Shown here: positions 9,300-21,384 of the stretch, in pieces
Position numbering within the stretch: position 1 is the first letter of the stretch
Layout of the letters: each line of letters starts with the position of its first letter
NCBI GenBank assembly: GCA_905221605.1
Contig: CAJNDS010000440.1
Span: 64,501 to 128,500 of the forward strand
Direction of reading: 5' to 3'
Source of the DNA: Symbiodinium natans
Taxonomy: Eukaryota > Sar > Dinophyceae > Suessiales > Symbiodiniaceae
DNA length: 64,000 bases
Notes under the pieces: generated by a model
Seen by the model: the letters and a program-made list of their open reading frames with translations, nothing else
What the model was told of the DNA's origin: nothing
Databases searched by the model: none
Position numbers and translations under genes: made by a program

Positions 9300-10260
9300 A
9301 TCAAGGCTATATTGTGGGTTGTGAGGGGTTAAAGAGGGTTTGCGAGGGATTCTACGTGCCAGCCGGGCCTATACGGGTCTAGAAGGGTTGCATATTTGTA
9401 ACATAGATCCATATGAATGTATATAAATACATAAATACAAAATTATATACAGATAACCACATAGATAATAGAGTCAGATAGCTGTAATGTTGGAGAGGCT
9501 TTACAGCCCCGAGCTCCGGCAGCTCAGGATCCTTATCTCCTGAGAGCGCACACTCTACCGTCTGACCCCAGAAACGCGACCAGCCTGGAAAACTAACTCT
9601 GACCCCTTGAAGCCAATAGATTCCAGAGGATTTTGGGGCTCAGGCTTCAGGCTTCTGCGGGCGAGAGGGTACCGTTTCCATGAATTTTGCAAGACTTCTT
9701 GAACGCAGAAAGCTCCAGCTTACTGTCAGAAATGGGGCGGTTTACGACCCCAAAATAATCCCCCCCCCCCAACTAGTAGGATTCTCTTATAGTAAGGACC
9801 CCACGAAGGCACCCCCCCCCCCTATTTTCACCCGAAACCCTAAACCCAAAACCCTACACCCTAAATGTGCATATCTGCGTGTTGGCACTCTGACGTAGTG
9901 TCCGGAGATCCACCTCATCTCTCTGAGGCGCTGGGGCCATGTCGGATTTCGGCCGGCCTAGCCACTCACGAGGGGTTTCAAGGGGGTTTCAAGGGGGTCT
10001 TTTTTCAGCGTCTCTTAAGAGGCTTTAAGGGTGTTTTAAGGGTCGTTCAAGGGTCTTTAAGGACCTTTTAAGTCTTTTAAGGCTTTTAAGGGTCTGTGAA
10101 GGGTCTTCTAAGGGGCTTTTCTAAGCGGCTTTTCTAAGGATCTTTTAAGGGTCCCTTAAGGGTCTTCTAGGTTTTGTTAAGGGTCTTTATACGGATCTTC
10201 AAGACCCTTCACTGCCTAGGTCCTAGACCCCGAAACCCCCCATCTTGAGGGAAATTCTGG
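9300..10260. other. Intronic stretch without a gene
   Basis: AT-rich sequence at 9390-9480, a probable reverse copy of repeat family A at 9755-9832 and a run of AAGGGTCTTTT-like units at 9970-10200. No exon is supported; a short island at 9240-9300 (AARIIGQ on minus) is possible but weak. Confidence 0.5.
9970..10200 (+). repeat. Degenerate AAGGGTCTTTTA tandem array
   Basis: About 18 irregular 11-13 bp units built on AAGGGTCTTTT, unlike the telomere arrays. Confidence 0.8.
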
Positions 10261-10329
10261 GGCTAGCCCTAAACCCTAAACCCTAAACCCTACACCCTAA
10301 ACCCTAAACCCTAACCCCTAAACCCTAAA

Positions 10330-11035
10330 GGGCTGAACGGCAGATGCTTGGGCCAGTATTGGATTCCCTTTTAGTTGCAGTGACACTGTGCAGCTGCTGC
10401 GGTATGGAGGGCCCCCTGCAGGCTTTGCGAAGGATTTAGGGCTTGGGTTTAGCGCTGCTAGCCTTGCTAAGTAACACGAGCCCCATGATAGACCTCAAAC
10501 TGCAAGGCCGCCAATCCCTGCCCCCTCTCGGAAGCATGACGACAAGCCTGCGGGAGCAACTTTCACATCTTGACCCTGCCTTTACAAGGTGCTTTCAAAA
10601 AACAGAATGGGCCGTCACGCATGAGGCGCGCGGCATTTACATGGGTCTAGGATGGCGTCTTGAAGGGTCGGAAAATGCTGTCCTCAGTGAAGCTGACGGG
10701 CTTCACATAGGCAGAACGTGACTTCAGTGCCTCTTACAGCCCAGCCGGACGGTTTGATGTCCAAAGTTGCTTCTGAGCCTATGAAAGTTGTCAGGCTGTC
10801 GAAGTCTGATCGTCGCGAAATACTGAAACCATCCGGGGAAGAAGCAAGTCTTCGCAACCCTTAAAGCCCTACGATACGTCAACATGAAACTGCTTAAGCC
10901 TAAGCAGCAAATGGTATCCTTCAACCCGGATCCTCGCCTGATCTGTGGGTCCAACAGGCAGATGTGTGCTCACGTACCTGCATCGATTGGGGCCCCCTGC
11001 GGCTGAAGCCCGAAACGCCATCTTACCCATGCCCT
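10330..11035. other. Unique sequence, no gene recognised
   Basis: Seven hundred bases free of telomere units. The plus frame 10443-10721 (92 codons) and minus frame 10724-10954 (76 codons) show no motif, and neither is preferred. Confidence 0.35.
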
Positions 11036-11147
11036 CAACCCTAAACCCTAAACCCCAAACACGTAAATCCTAAAAACCTCTAAGCCCTAAAACCTCTAAA
11101 CCCTAAAAACCTCTAAACCCCAAACCCTAAACCCTAAACCCACTTCG

Positions 11148-11202
11148 GATTGCAGTTTTCGGGGCAGGTGAGGCCCTCAGGAACTTGTAGGGGAGAGGGG
11201 GG
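11148..11202 (-). CDS. Candidate exon, locus 1 (Cys-bearing)
   Basis: The minus strand reads QVPEGLTCPENCNPKWV. The CxxxC spacing suggests an extracellular or metal-binding segment, but the piece is short. Confidence 0.5.
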
Positions 11203-12274
11203 GCTCCTATGAAGCGAGACCCAACATGTTTGCCTTAAGCCGCACCCTAGAATCTCCCTCTAAACCCTAAACCCCAAACCCCAAACCCCGAAACCCTCAA
11301 CTCCGGCTCCTGGAAACGGAGCCCTAATCGTTTAACCCCTCTGAACATCCAAGGCTCATGTTCGCTTGCATACTGCAAACCCCTGGGTTGTTTAGCGCTT
11401 ATCCAGACTTCTGGGAGGATTCAAAAAGTAGAACCTATCCGACTATTGGGTCACTGTTAGGAACCTTTAAAGGGATGTACTTTCGGATCCTCGCAGGAGG
11501 GCTACTCGGAGTTCCATGGATAGGTGTGCGTTGAGCTAAACATAAGCAAGGTGATTTCTGAGGGCCATGCGAAAACAATGTGGCACAACCAACACACATC
11601 ATGGGCACAGCTGCTCCAATTGTAGAAGGACCATAAGGAAATACGATTTGTAACTAAACCCAAAACCCAAAACCCAAAACCCAAAACCCTAAACCCTAAA
11701 CCCTAAACCCTAAACCCTAAACCCCTTGATGAGACACATAAGCATGACTTGGCGGGGCAGGCGGGGGTTGAGGGGCCCTTCAGAGCTTGAGGGGCCCTGC
11801 AGGGCCTTACAGGGCTTTACAGGGCCTTACAGGGCCTTGCAGAGCTTTGGAGGCTTGAGGATTTAGCGGTCTGAGTTCAGATTTAGGGTGTTGAGTCCAG
11901 CCTGAGTCCCCTAAACCCCTGGACCCCTGGAGCCCTTGAGCACCCGTCTGAGTCTCGGGCAAGGAGGCGGCAAGGTCGCGCGCAGACTCTGCTACGACCC
12001 AGAAAAGTTTCGGGATTTGGGACCAGGACGTGGCTTTGGATCGCTGATTCGGTGGGAGATTGAAGTTTGAAGACTTCTTCAGGGTTTGCCTCTTCCTTCC
12101 CTAGTGCTGCCTGGTGGGCCATATCCCGGACCCCACTGGCAACATCGTGTGACTGGCCTAAGCTATAGAAGCAGCTGTGGCAACGATTTCCGAACAGTGA
12201 TTGCCATTGGCTCATTGTTGTGACCAGGTCGGCTGACGGATTGCGGAGTGCGTGCTTTTTGCTGCCTACCCCAG

Positions 12275-12376
12275 GTTCGCGACTTGGAGCAAGAGGTGGC
12301 AAAAATCCGAAAGCATTCGGCACCAGCACAACTGCAACAGCAAGCGCTGCTGCGTACAGACAGACAGCTCAGCAAA
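12275..12376 (+). CDS. Candidate plus-strand exon, coiled-coil-like
   Basis: The plus strand reads VRDLEQEVAKIRKHSAPAQL and then QQQALLRTDRQLSK, exactly 34 codons between an acceptor CCCCAG|G and a GT donor. The heptad-like Leu/Val/Ile spacing and Gln/Glu/Lys content suggest a coiled coil. The surrounding 11.88-12.56 kb has no telomere repeats, so this may be a fragment of another gene placed in a locus-1 intron. Frames on the minus strand are also open, so strand is not certain. Confidence 0.4.
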
Positions 12377-12775
12377 GTTGATTGTGCGCCTGTGTGCCAC
12401 ATATCTGCTGGGCACTGAAGAGCCTGTCCCAGCACTTCAACAGTTTTGCGCTCACCGCTTAACTTGCTCCAGGGAGCACATGGCACTCTTGGCCATATTC
12501 GCAGGGAACGCGCCTGGAATCCCAGACCCTTGGGAGGGTCCAACAAGTAGATCCCCTTAAGGGTTCCTAAAGCTGACCCAATAGAAATATTGGGGACTAA
12601 ACCCTAAACCCTCAACCCTGACCCATTTGAAGGGGTTCTACTTGTTGACTCCTCCCAGGAGTCTGGGTTAACATGGTGGAGGACGACACTGGGGCGGGTG
12701 GTTCCCTCTGTTGCCAGAGGCCCAAACCCTATACCCATCAGGGCCCTGTTGTGCACCCCACGAAACCAGGGGGTT

Positions 12776-12850
12776 TAGGGTTTAGGGTTTAGGGTTTAGG
12801 GTTTAGGGTTTAGGGCTTTGGGCTTAGGGCTTAGGGCTTAGGGCTTAGGG
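12776..12850 (+). repeat. TTTAGGG then CTTAGGG array
   Basis: Heptamers that switch to the CTTAGGG variant. Confidence 0.9.
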
Positions 12851-12865
12851 TTCACGACTCCTGTT

Positions 12866-12932
12866 TAACTGCAACTTGCCGCAGCACCAGACTCGGCCCT
12901 GGACGGGTCATAGCTTGTGGGCTTGTCATTTT
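12866..12932 (-). CDS. Candidate exon, locus 1
   Basis: The minus strand reads KPTSYDPSRAESGAAASCS before a stop that would lie in the intron. Confidence 0.4.
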
Positions 12933-13341
12933 TCGGGAGGATTCTTGTATTCGTGTTGATAACTTGGCTATCAGCTACGATGACCCCAAGCCTAGAACCC
13001 CTAAAGATGCTAGAAGCCCTAAACCCTGAAGCTCTTGAAGCCCTAAACCCCTGTTTGAGGGTGTAGTTTAGGGTTTAGGGCCTAGGGCTCCCCACTGAAG
13101 CTTCCCAAACAAAAAGATGCTGCAAACCGACCCCAACAAGCTCCAACATCCCTACAGAAACCTACATCCCCTGAACCCACAAGAGTAAACCCTACACCCC
13201 AAACCCCAAACCCCAAACCCCAAACCCGAAACCCCAAACCCCAAACCCCTTCATCTTTAGGGTTGAGGGTTGAGGGTTTAGGGTTTGGGGTTTAGGGTTG
13301 AGGGCCAGGGTTTCTTCACCCCTACATAATTAAGCCCCTGC

Positions 13342-13397
13342 TCTACACCTCCCTCGTCGGATCTTCCGCCTCACTGCGCGCCGGGGCCTCAGTCCGA
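13342..13397 (-). CDS. Candidate exon, locus 1 (acidic)
   Basis: The minus strand reads RTEAPARSEAEDPTREV. Its acceptor side runs straight into the MITE at 13405. Confidence 0.45.
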
Positions 13398-13404
13398 CTT
13401 TCTA

Positions 13405-13536
13405 TACTTGGAGCTTCAAGGTACTTTTTGACCAATTATAGCTGCACTTATAACCCACTTATAAGCCCTTTAACTGCCCAACTATGGTTATAAGTACAGA
13501 TATAATTGGTTAGTAAGTACCATGAACCTCCAAGTA
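13405..13536. mobile_element. MITE with ~36-bp inverted ends and TCTA target duplication
   Basis: The left end TACTTGGAGCTTCAAGGTAC.. pairs with ..GTACCATGAACCTCCAAGTA on the right; the inverted match runs inwards to CCAATTATA / TATAATTGG. TCTA occurs on both sides (13401-13404, 13537-13540). No coding. It sits in a locus-1 intron. Confidence 0.8.
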
Positions 13537-13540
13537 TCTA

Positions 13541-13985
13541 AAGGGATTTTAGCTCCAACCTGGAAGCACAGAAATACAAGCAATGACAGGAGTAATGGAA
13601 TAGGAGTCATGCAGAACCAATCGTTCCTTTCAGAACAAGAAAACGAACAAGCATAAGAATAAGACTAAGAATAAGGAGAACCGGAAAAAGAAGATTGAGA
13701 TTCACAATGACAATAACAGTTTGATAGTACATCATCAGAGTAAAAAGCAGCCATATATAGTAAACAACCAAAATCATTGCAATGAAACTAAGAAGCCTAA
13801 CTTTCACTACCATTGTTACTAAAAATAACGACTATCTCAGAAGTAACCGTGGCATACATTGTCAACCAACCTTGGTCAAGGTTGGGGGGGGGGGGGTCGA
13901 AGGTTCCCGCAGAACCCAAAACCCTGAACCACGAACCGATAACTTAAGCCACAGACCTTCTCAACCCCTCCAACCCTAAACCCTA
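13541..13985. other. A-rich spacer, no gene seen
   Basis: Contains AAGAATAAG-type A-rich sequence (13635-13710) and a G12 run near 13882. The reverse-strand hydrophobic frame (13607-13813) comes from this skewed composition. Confidence 0.5.
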
Positions 13986-14009
13986 ACCCTAAACCATACG
14001 TGCTACATC

Positions 14010-14127
<118 letters not shown>

Positions 14128-14159
14128 CTCAACCCCCAACCCTAAACCCACCCCCCCTA

Positions 14160-14336
14160 AAACCCTAAACCCTAAACCCTAAACCCTAACCCCTAAACCC
14201 TAAACCCTAAACCCTAAACCCTAAACCCTAAACCCTAAACCCTAAACCCTAAACCCTAAACCCTAAACCCTAAACCCTAAACCCTAAACCCTAAACCCTA
14301 AACCCTAAACCCTAAACCCTAAACCCTAAACCCTAA
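14160..14336 (-). repeat. CCCTAAA array (about 25 units)
   Basis: Among the longest arrays in the window. Confidence 0.98.
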
Positions 14337-14357
14337 CAACAACCCCAAACCCTGAAC

Positions 14358-14445
14358 CTTGAACCTGAGCTCTGCCAGAGGCGCCCAAAGGTTCACGGGC
14401 GCACGAAGAGCACGGCCCCATCCGAGGCGGGAAGTCGCTGTAGGC
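14358..14445 (-). CDS. Candidate exon, locus 1
   Basis: The minus strand reads AYSDFPPRMGPCSSCAREPL and then GASGRAQ, with a CxxC pair. No family recognised. Confidence 0.5.
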
Positions 14446-14714
14446 ACTGCCTTGGGGGGGGGGTCTTAGGGGTTGGGATTTTAGTGGGTAGTGGGTTTAG
14501 GGTTTAGGGTTTAGGGTTTTGGGTTTTGGGTTTTGGGTTTAGGGTTTAGGGTTTAGGGTCCCGTTATGGGCTTAGGGTTTCGGGTTTAGGGGGGGAGATC
14601 GGACTTTCCGAAACAAAGCCTAAGGGTTGAGAGTTTTGGGATTCAGGGCGTAGAGCTTGGAGTTTTGGGCTTGGGGCCTCAGGTTGTAGAGTTTAGGGCT
14701 TTCGGGTTTTATTA

Positions 14715-14770
14715 GGGTTTAGGGTTTAGGGTTTAGGGTTTAGGGTTTAGGGTTTAGGGTTTAGGGGGTT
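14715..14770 (+). repeat. TTTAGGG array
   Basis: About eight units. Confidence 0.95.
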
Positions 14771-14929
14771 GAAGGCTTAGGCTTGATTTAGGGCCTTGCG
14801 TTTGCTATGCCTTGCCGCTTGGAGCTGATCCTCTCTTCTTGGCACATGGGGAGGGGGATCAGAGTTTAGGGTGTAGAGCTTAGGGTTTAGGGTTTAGGGT
14901 TTGGGGTTTAGGGTTTAGGGTATGCCCCC

Positions 14930-15835
14930 AAACAGACCTGACCTGATTCTGGCTACCACTGCCGCGGCTCTGAGGTTGTGCTTCTGACTTCAGCTTCCTT
15001 TTAAGTGCATTGTTGAACGGATACTGCGCAGCAGGCTAGAAGGCGTGCTTCAATGGCGACCCCATCTGCAGGATTTGTTGGCTAGCAGGGCAAAGCTTGC
15101 ACAATGAGGGGTAGATTGCGAGTTAAAAGGAAACCTGTGGGTTTAGACATAAAAGAGAATTGCCTGGTGCCGGCACGGGGCCGGAACATGTGGCAAAAAC
15201 CTGTGCGCTCGTAATAGACGAGGACGGTGCAATCTGCCTGCGAAGATGCTGGTTGCCACGACTGGTAGGTACTGGCTATGGCTGCTACTTCGAAACCATC
15301 GTAGTATAATTGAAGCTGTGTTTCTGATTAATGCACTTCTCACGTCCGGTATACTGGAACTCATTTGGGTGGTCATCCAGGCAAAGCCAGGTCCGAAACA
15401 AAGCTGGTGTGACACCCTGACGTCGGTTAGGATTTCGGGTTTAGAGCTTAGGGTTTAGGGCTTAGGGCTTAGGGCTATCGATCTGTGAGCAGAGCTTTCT
15501 TTGCTCACATGCTTACCTGGACGCAGCGATACCAGCCCCCGGCAAAACTTCCCAACATATCTGTCACCACCAGATTGTTTGGCATCCCACCCCGGACCCT
15601 AACTCCTTACCTTAAAACTTCCAGCCCCTAAGCTCGAAGCTAACAAGCCCTGCTATCAGAAACCTGGAAAGAATTATTGTGAAGCCGTAAGACGCCAATG
15701 CTCGGGCCAGGTTAAAGGTTACCTACTCTACTACTAGGATAATGGGGTGGTACTATTGTCCCCATTAAGGACTGTTAGTAAAATTGGATTACAGGTCAGA
15801 GGCACTGAAGATGGGGCTTCCGGCACCTAAACCAT
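14930..15835. other. Mostly unique intronic sequence
   Basis: Frames at 15143-15415 (minus) and 15246-15458 (plus) overlap each other and show no motif. One G-rich variant run at 15440-15475. No gene is called. Confidence 0.4.
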
Positions 15836-15947
15836 CGAGCCCCCCGAAGTTCCCCTGAACCTGAACCCTAAACCCTAAACCCCTGAACGCCCCCTTAAAC
15901 CCTAAACCCTAAACCCCCTTAAGCCCCCTTAAAGCCCCCTGCGGCCT

Positions 15948-16014
15948 GTGCAGCGCAGGCGGCCTGGCACTCGGCCAACGCGTGCCCGCCGCCCCCAAGC
16001 GTGAACTGTTGAGC
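15948..16014 (-). CDS. Candidate exon, locus 1 (Cys-bearing)
   Basis: The minus strand reads AQQFTLGGGGHALAECQAAC and then AAQAAGGF. The LAECQAAC motif resembles the start of apple/PAN-like C-rich modules frequent in dinoflagellate secreted proteins; that assignment is only a suggestion. Confidence 0.5.
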
Positions 16015-16290
16015 CTGCAGTTTAGGGTTTAGGGTTTAGGGTTTAGGGCTTAGGGCTGAAACAAATGCAACCCGCCCCCAAACTCTGAAACCTAGACCCT
16101 GAAATGCCCTACAAACCCGGACCACTTAAATGACTGTCCAACCCTGACTGAAACCCACAAGAACCTGACTGAAACCAATGAAACCTGTATAACCTATAAA
16201 ACCGACCTATAGACATTATCAACCATATTAACCCTATGAGACCTGCCGATAACTGCTGCAAGCCCTCTAAGCCCTGCAAGTCCGATAAGC

Positions 16291-16295
16291 CCAGC
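16291..16295. repeat. Target-site duplication CCAGC, left copy
   Basis: Identical to 27362-27366, directly outside the LTR ends. Confidence 0.9.
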
Positions 16296-16629
16296 TGTTG
16301 AAAACCTCCAGCGTGCACCCGGGATTTCAAGACTTCAGGTATGAGGTATCAAGTTGTGCAGTTGGAATCTTTGTGTCCTTGCGAATGTTTTGCCCTTTAG
16401 GAGAAGGCTACGTAGAAACCTTCTTAGGCCAGGTGTAACTTCAAACACCTTCTAGCTTGTATAGCATGCACAGTGTACAGAGTAGCTAGACAAGTTTGTC
16501 CTGAATGGACGTGTTGCTTGTGTCGTCGTTGTGTGTTTGGTGTCTTTTAAGTCGTACCTCAAAGCATCTGTCGCCCAGCCATGGAAAAAGCAGCGCGCGA
16601 ACTCCATGAACTGCACCTGCAGTTCAACA
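16296..16629 (+). repeat. Left (5') LTR, 334 bp
   Basis: Starts TGTTGAAAACC and ends CAGTTCAACA. It contains no TATA box that I can point to with confidence. Confidence 0.93.
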
Positions 16630-16646
16630 GGTGATGAGCCCAACGC
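16630..16646 (+). promoter_or_regulatory. Possible primer-binding site (half-tRNA iMet type)
   Basis: GGTGATGAGCCCAACGC directly after the LTR resembles the complement of the initiator-tRNA-Met anticodon arm (GGTTATGAGCCC in yeast). That is the site used by Ty5 and copia, which prime with a cleaved half tRNA. One mismatch in the first 12 bases. Suggests a Ty1/copia-type element. Confidence 0.45.
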
Positions 16647-19140
16647 CTGGGCAGATGCAAACGTAGCCGAAACAATCGCTACAGAGGTTGCTGCATTGGC
16701 TGCTCCAGCCCTGTAGTCGAGAATTTGCAAATTGCATGGTGGAGTATGACATCCAGTTCGTTTTTTGTATTCATGATGCTCAACAATCCGGATAGAGCTC
16801 AACTGTGCCGGCGGGGCTTGGAACATCGCCCCGGGCAGTTGGGACAGATGATGCAAATTTTGGTGCAAACATCAGCAGGGCCATCGACTTGTCCATCGAA
16901 GGTGCCATTTCTTTCTGTCGCAAGAAGCAGGAGACAATGAAGCATCAGGTTGTTTGGAAACAAGCTAGGGTACGTCTGGTGTTTTGCGCGCAGTTGCTGC
17001 CTTGGATGTCGTGGACGCGATTGGGGTACGCGGCGGTGAACTTGTTGTGCCAGAGAGTTTGGGAGTGCTTGTCGCGCAAATTGGAATGGTCAGCTTTACA
17101 AGCCAGCCACAAGGCTAGGCCGCAAAAGCAGGCATGGTTTCGATAGATGTGTGGTCAGGTAGCTCTCGGATTGTAGGCGTAGCAAGCACTTCAAAGTACA
17201 ACCCATTCGCAGAGAGTCCTAGAAGCAGCGCTGAAGTTCTTGGGAATTGCGAGATTGAAGGCGCGCGAGAGGCTAACAGTCATGCATCCTGGAGCTCAGG
17301 CCTTTGCCAGCAGTCAGGTTGGTTTGGTAAGGTTCCGGTTTGATGATGAGGCAAACGCGTGCCCAGCATTTCGCGTGCGGATGCTAACTCCACTGCATCA
17401 TTCCTCTGCCATCCTCCGTTTACATGCACTTCCCAATCACCTCGCACAGGAGGCGGCCGCGCCATGCAACTAGAACTTGGAGTGTGGGACGCTCGCGCGA
17501 AGCGACACCAGCCCTACAAATGCCCAACGCAGAGTTCTCTTTGTCTCACTCTTGAGCGGTCCCAGGTGGAGGTTGCCAGCAAGGTCAGAAGTAAGCAGAG
17601 GTTGCAGTGTGCAGTATGAGAGCTCCGCAGGCGTGCGAGCTGAGGCCGAGCTTAGGATCAGGTTCTGAGCTGTAGGGTGCAACTTGTTACCTTCAAGAGG
17701 TCGCCAGGAGCTCCATTGGATAGGATTTCTTGATCCTGCAGTGCAGTTGCTTGTGAACGAGCAGGTTTCAGCTGGCAATCCGATAAGCGTTGGAGCTGAG
17801 ACTCCAATTAAGTAGACAGTGGTGAGAAGATGGTTGTTGGTAAGTCTTAACTTGTTTAGTGTTAGACCCTTGGATGATAATAGGGCCAATTCCCCTAAGC
17901 CCGTTGTTGAGCAGCACAAAGTTGCCACCAGGGCGAGCCCGCCCGCGCAAGCTGCCCAACACTGGGGGGACCCTTTCCGGCAAAGGTTTTGTTAGTGGGT
18001 TAGTTAAGACTAACTGGTTGGTGGAGTGTTCCTGGCCGCAGCGCTGCCGGAGTTCATCAAAGTAGCTCTTGTTGTAGCCCGTAAGTGCCCACACGTTGTT
18101 TTTCTCCACCGCGGATGCCTGATCCAACTATCCAGTCCAAGAGGTTGGCCTAACCATGACATGCTCAAGTGTTTGCCCCGTGGCATGAGGCTAAGATCTG
18201 TGTGCCTACGCAGGTGCTAATACTGTAGAAGGAGACCGCTGACCTCTGAAACTGCCAATTTACCAAACCCAGGTTTTCGAGTCGAAAAAGGGGGTTTGCT
18301 CCCAAACATCCTGCCAGGCTTGTTGCATCAGCAGCGTAGCACCTAGGCCCGACAAGCGTGCTGCTGGGTTTGTGCCATACCATCGTGCGGTTAGTGGACA
18401 GCTGAGGTCTCAGCAAAAGGGTCAGCCAAGGGAGAAGGTAACGGGGGATAAGGGGCTAAGTCTTGAGAAGCAGCAGTCCACCCAACCCGCCAATTTGTGC
18501 ATGCCCGCACTGCACGCTTCCAGAACCACCATAAGCCCGACTCCTGTGATCCTAAATCCTGAACCTTAATTTAAGAGCGAGCCCGCCTCAGCAGAAGGCT
18601 TCAAAGGCATAGCAAGCAGACACACAGTAGGTATTCGCCCCCCAGTCAGGGGCGGCCGAGGCCGAAAGTGTCAAGGCTGATACCTTTGTGGAGGAGGAGG
18701 AGGAGTCGCCATCATGTATCATGTAGGAACACAACATCGTCGTTGGCTGTTGAAGCTGATGTCGCTGTTGAGCGCGTTGTCTGCTCGAACCTTCTTGCTG
18801 TGGCGGATTGTCGGGCCGCGCATGTGTTGCACACCGCATTCTCACAGGAGTGAAGGAATGCAGATCTGGTTTGCATTCTCCCACCTTGTGTGTACTACCA
18901 TTGTGCACCTGACGTCTGCCCTGTCCCAGCTTTGGAGTCACTCGAGTTAGACTTCTCCGATTCTCCGCAGTACAACTTCGCGCCTTTGTCACCAGAATGC
19001 GCTGCTCAAAGAAGAACGTATGCGTGCTAAAACCTGTGTTCACGCCCTGCTCAACTAAAATGCCAATCCCAGGAGGAGATATCGTCAAACCTCGATTCTT
19101 GCTGAAGGACCCGTCACCCTAAGACCCTAAGCTTTTCCTG

Positions 19141-19216
19141 AATTAAGCCCGTGCGCACGTGGCTCGTTGCACTCCTTTGTGTGCTGGGGGCAAACCAGCC
19201 GAGCCACGCCCGAACC
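19141..19216 (+). repeat. Internal ~65-75 bp motif, copy 1 of 3
   Basis: CCCGTGCGCA..GTTGCACTCC..GTGTGCTGGGGGCAAACC recurs at 25154-25250 and, more diverged, at 25914-25975, all in the same orientation inside the LTR element. Role unknown. Confidence 0.7.
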
Positions 19217-20345
19217 TTAGTTTGTGGCTTAGTCTCCCCTAACCCCATAGAAAAAAACTAAGATCTAACGGTGTCCAGGACTCGACAAGGCCACAAGAGA
19301 GTCATCAACATGTACATGTGAGGCCACGCAGGCCGAAGAGAGTGCATGTACGTGCCAGGAAAGGTAGTGACACCTCAAGAAGCCGGGGAGTAACTCCAGG
19401 CCGACTGAGGCAGAGCGGTGAAATTCAGTGTTGGGAGACACGCTAAAAGGGATTGCGCCAAAGCCTTCATGCCGTCCAAATGCTTGCGCTTCCTTCGCTT
19501 ATCCGCTCAACCACTACCCGAGTCCCTGTATGTACCCTGACTTTAACCCAGGTTTGACCTCACCCCATGTGGTGCATTAAGCAGAACCCAACGCCATCCA
19601 AATAGAACCACTAGCTAGTAGAGACGTGCATGGTCTAGTCGGTTTGGAGTGTCAAAGACCAGCCATCCCGTGAAACTGTGTACTGTTTGTGTCTAAAGCT
19701 TGCTGCAAAGGGCATTTGTCGTCACTTTGTTATGGTGCATCCACATGGAGTCCTAATCTCTAGAGGTGCCTAGTGTGGGTTCTTCAAGGGAGGTTTGAGG
19801 ACTAAGAGGTCCCACGCCTTTCAGGCACGTACCAGAAACCCTGGAAAGGCATGCCTTCCTTGCCTAGGAACCAGCCCGGCGAGCTGATGAGCTGAAAAGT
19901 TAAAAGCCGTAACAAACCTTAAAAGCTCTATAGGCTGCAGGAGCGCCAAAGTGACGTTGATGCTCACAATTGCCTCATCTTTCCCCCAACAAGCACTTGC
20001 AAAAGGCTAGTTGCCGCCGTGAGGGAAGGCCGAGGCTCAGAGCGCACAGGAGGAGGAGGAGGTAGCAAAGAAAGTAGCAGCAGAAGTTGAGGAAGGAGTT
20101 GAGTAGAGATTTACGCAGCCAAAAGCCAGAAATGAAAAGGAGGAGGAGCAAGCGCCAAACCTGATGACTCGCGGCACACAGTCTTACTTAAACAGTCCGT
20201 GAAGTCTGTTCAGCTTGCTCGCTCTTTCTTTCAAGTCGTTCAAAGGCCTGTCTTCGCCTGAAAGCCTGAAAGCTCTTCACTTTCAGCAGTGCAGTGACTG
20301 TTGCCTTGCGTGTGCCTACTGCCCACAGCGTCGCAGTAGCCGCAA

Positions 20346-20354
20346 AGGGGTGAC
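20346..20354. repeat. 9-bp target-site duplication AGGGGTGAC, left
   Basis: Repeated exactly at 23528-23536, just outside the inverted-repeat element. Confidence 0.8.
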
Positions 20355-20356
20355 TG

Positions 20357-21384
20357 GCAAAAGTCACGGGTCCTTGCTGGGCTTTTCCTAAAGCTTGATG
20401 CAAGCTTGAAAATAGGGTTAAAATCAGGAACGGACACACCAACTCATTTTCAAGTGATTTGAAGCGAAAAAACATCGGGGAAGAAAAACAGCCCGCAATT
20501 CTAGCAGCAAAACGTCGAGAAGGCCTGAAGCAACGGGCTGCTGCTGAAACTTCGAAACGTTTGAGATCCGAGGCGTGTCATGTTGCCAAAAAAAGGACCT
20601 GCAAGGCCTCTGCCATCTGGCAGTCATGGGTCGCAAGTCATGCCCGAGAGCCTTTTGGAAGCGTTGGGAGTCACTCGAGAGCATAAGTATTTTACTTTCT
20701 GTTGTTCTGCGCGCTTATGAGCCTTGTCACCTCCTTTGACTTGGGTGTTGTTGCGGTCTGGACTCGCTTGGCGTCGAATAATTTTTCATTGGGCACGAAC
20801 TGCTACGTGCGTGTGACGTGTTCACAAGTCAACAGCAAGAAGTCAGGCTTGTTTGAGCTCGGGGTGCGACGGGCTCCTGATTTCCAGTGGACGGGACAAA
20901 GATCGCCGCCGCAGGCCGCCTGAGCCTTCTACGTGTGCCCGAACATGACAAGTGAAAGCAGTTGGAGCTTCGTGGGTGAGAGAGATTGAATCATGTGGGG
21001 GTTAAAACAGCTGTGTCGCAAATCCTGTGTTTTTTCAGATTGAAGATCTTCAATTTTGGCTTTGACCCTGAACACCGCTGACATGTTTAAACCTTTGCAC
21101 ACAGCGCACACAAAGCCATCCTCACACTTTCGGCCAAAGCTTGGCACGGTCTGCTCCTGTTGCGGCCAGCATTGCTCTTGAAAGTTGAGCTGCCAATTCA
21201 TCGTAGCTGGTTTTCAAACAGGTCTAGGATGAAGAAGCAACGCCATCCAATTGCGTTGATTAACTGTGTTCGCCAAGCTGGCTTTTGAACACGCGTGATG
21301 GTCGCATGGTTTTCAATTGCTCCACAGAGGCAAAGGCTACGAACAAACATTCATTTACGTCTTTACAAGTGCTGTCTACAGGTT
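20357..21384 (+). repeat. Left terminal inverted repeat (~1,028 bp)
   Basis: Pairs with 22500-23526. Carries the frames at 20459-20686 (+) and 20929-21201 (-). Confidence 0.92.
20929..21201 (-). CDS. 90-aa frame in left arm, CxxC motif
   Basis: Starts MNWQLNFQEQ and contains KCEDGFVCAVCKG, a C-x6-C-x2-C cluster. The right arm carries the same protein at 22683-22955 with one residue changed (Cys to Tyr near residue 66). The two copies are divergent and intact, but because the arms are nearly identical this is weak proof of selection. Function unknown. Confidence 0.4.
   Translation of the reverse strand: MNWQLNFQEQCWPQQEQTVPSFGRKCEDGFVCAVCKGLNMSAVFRVKAKIEDLQSEKTQDLRHSCFNPHMIQSLSPTKLQLLSLVMFGHT

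Noticed and set aside
17470-19088. Frames of 110-170 codons inside the LTR element (17470-17928, 18588-19088, 16452-16868)
   Set aside because: No RT, integrase, protease or Gag zinc-knuckle motif, and overlapping frames on both strands.
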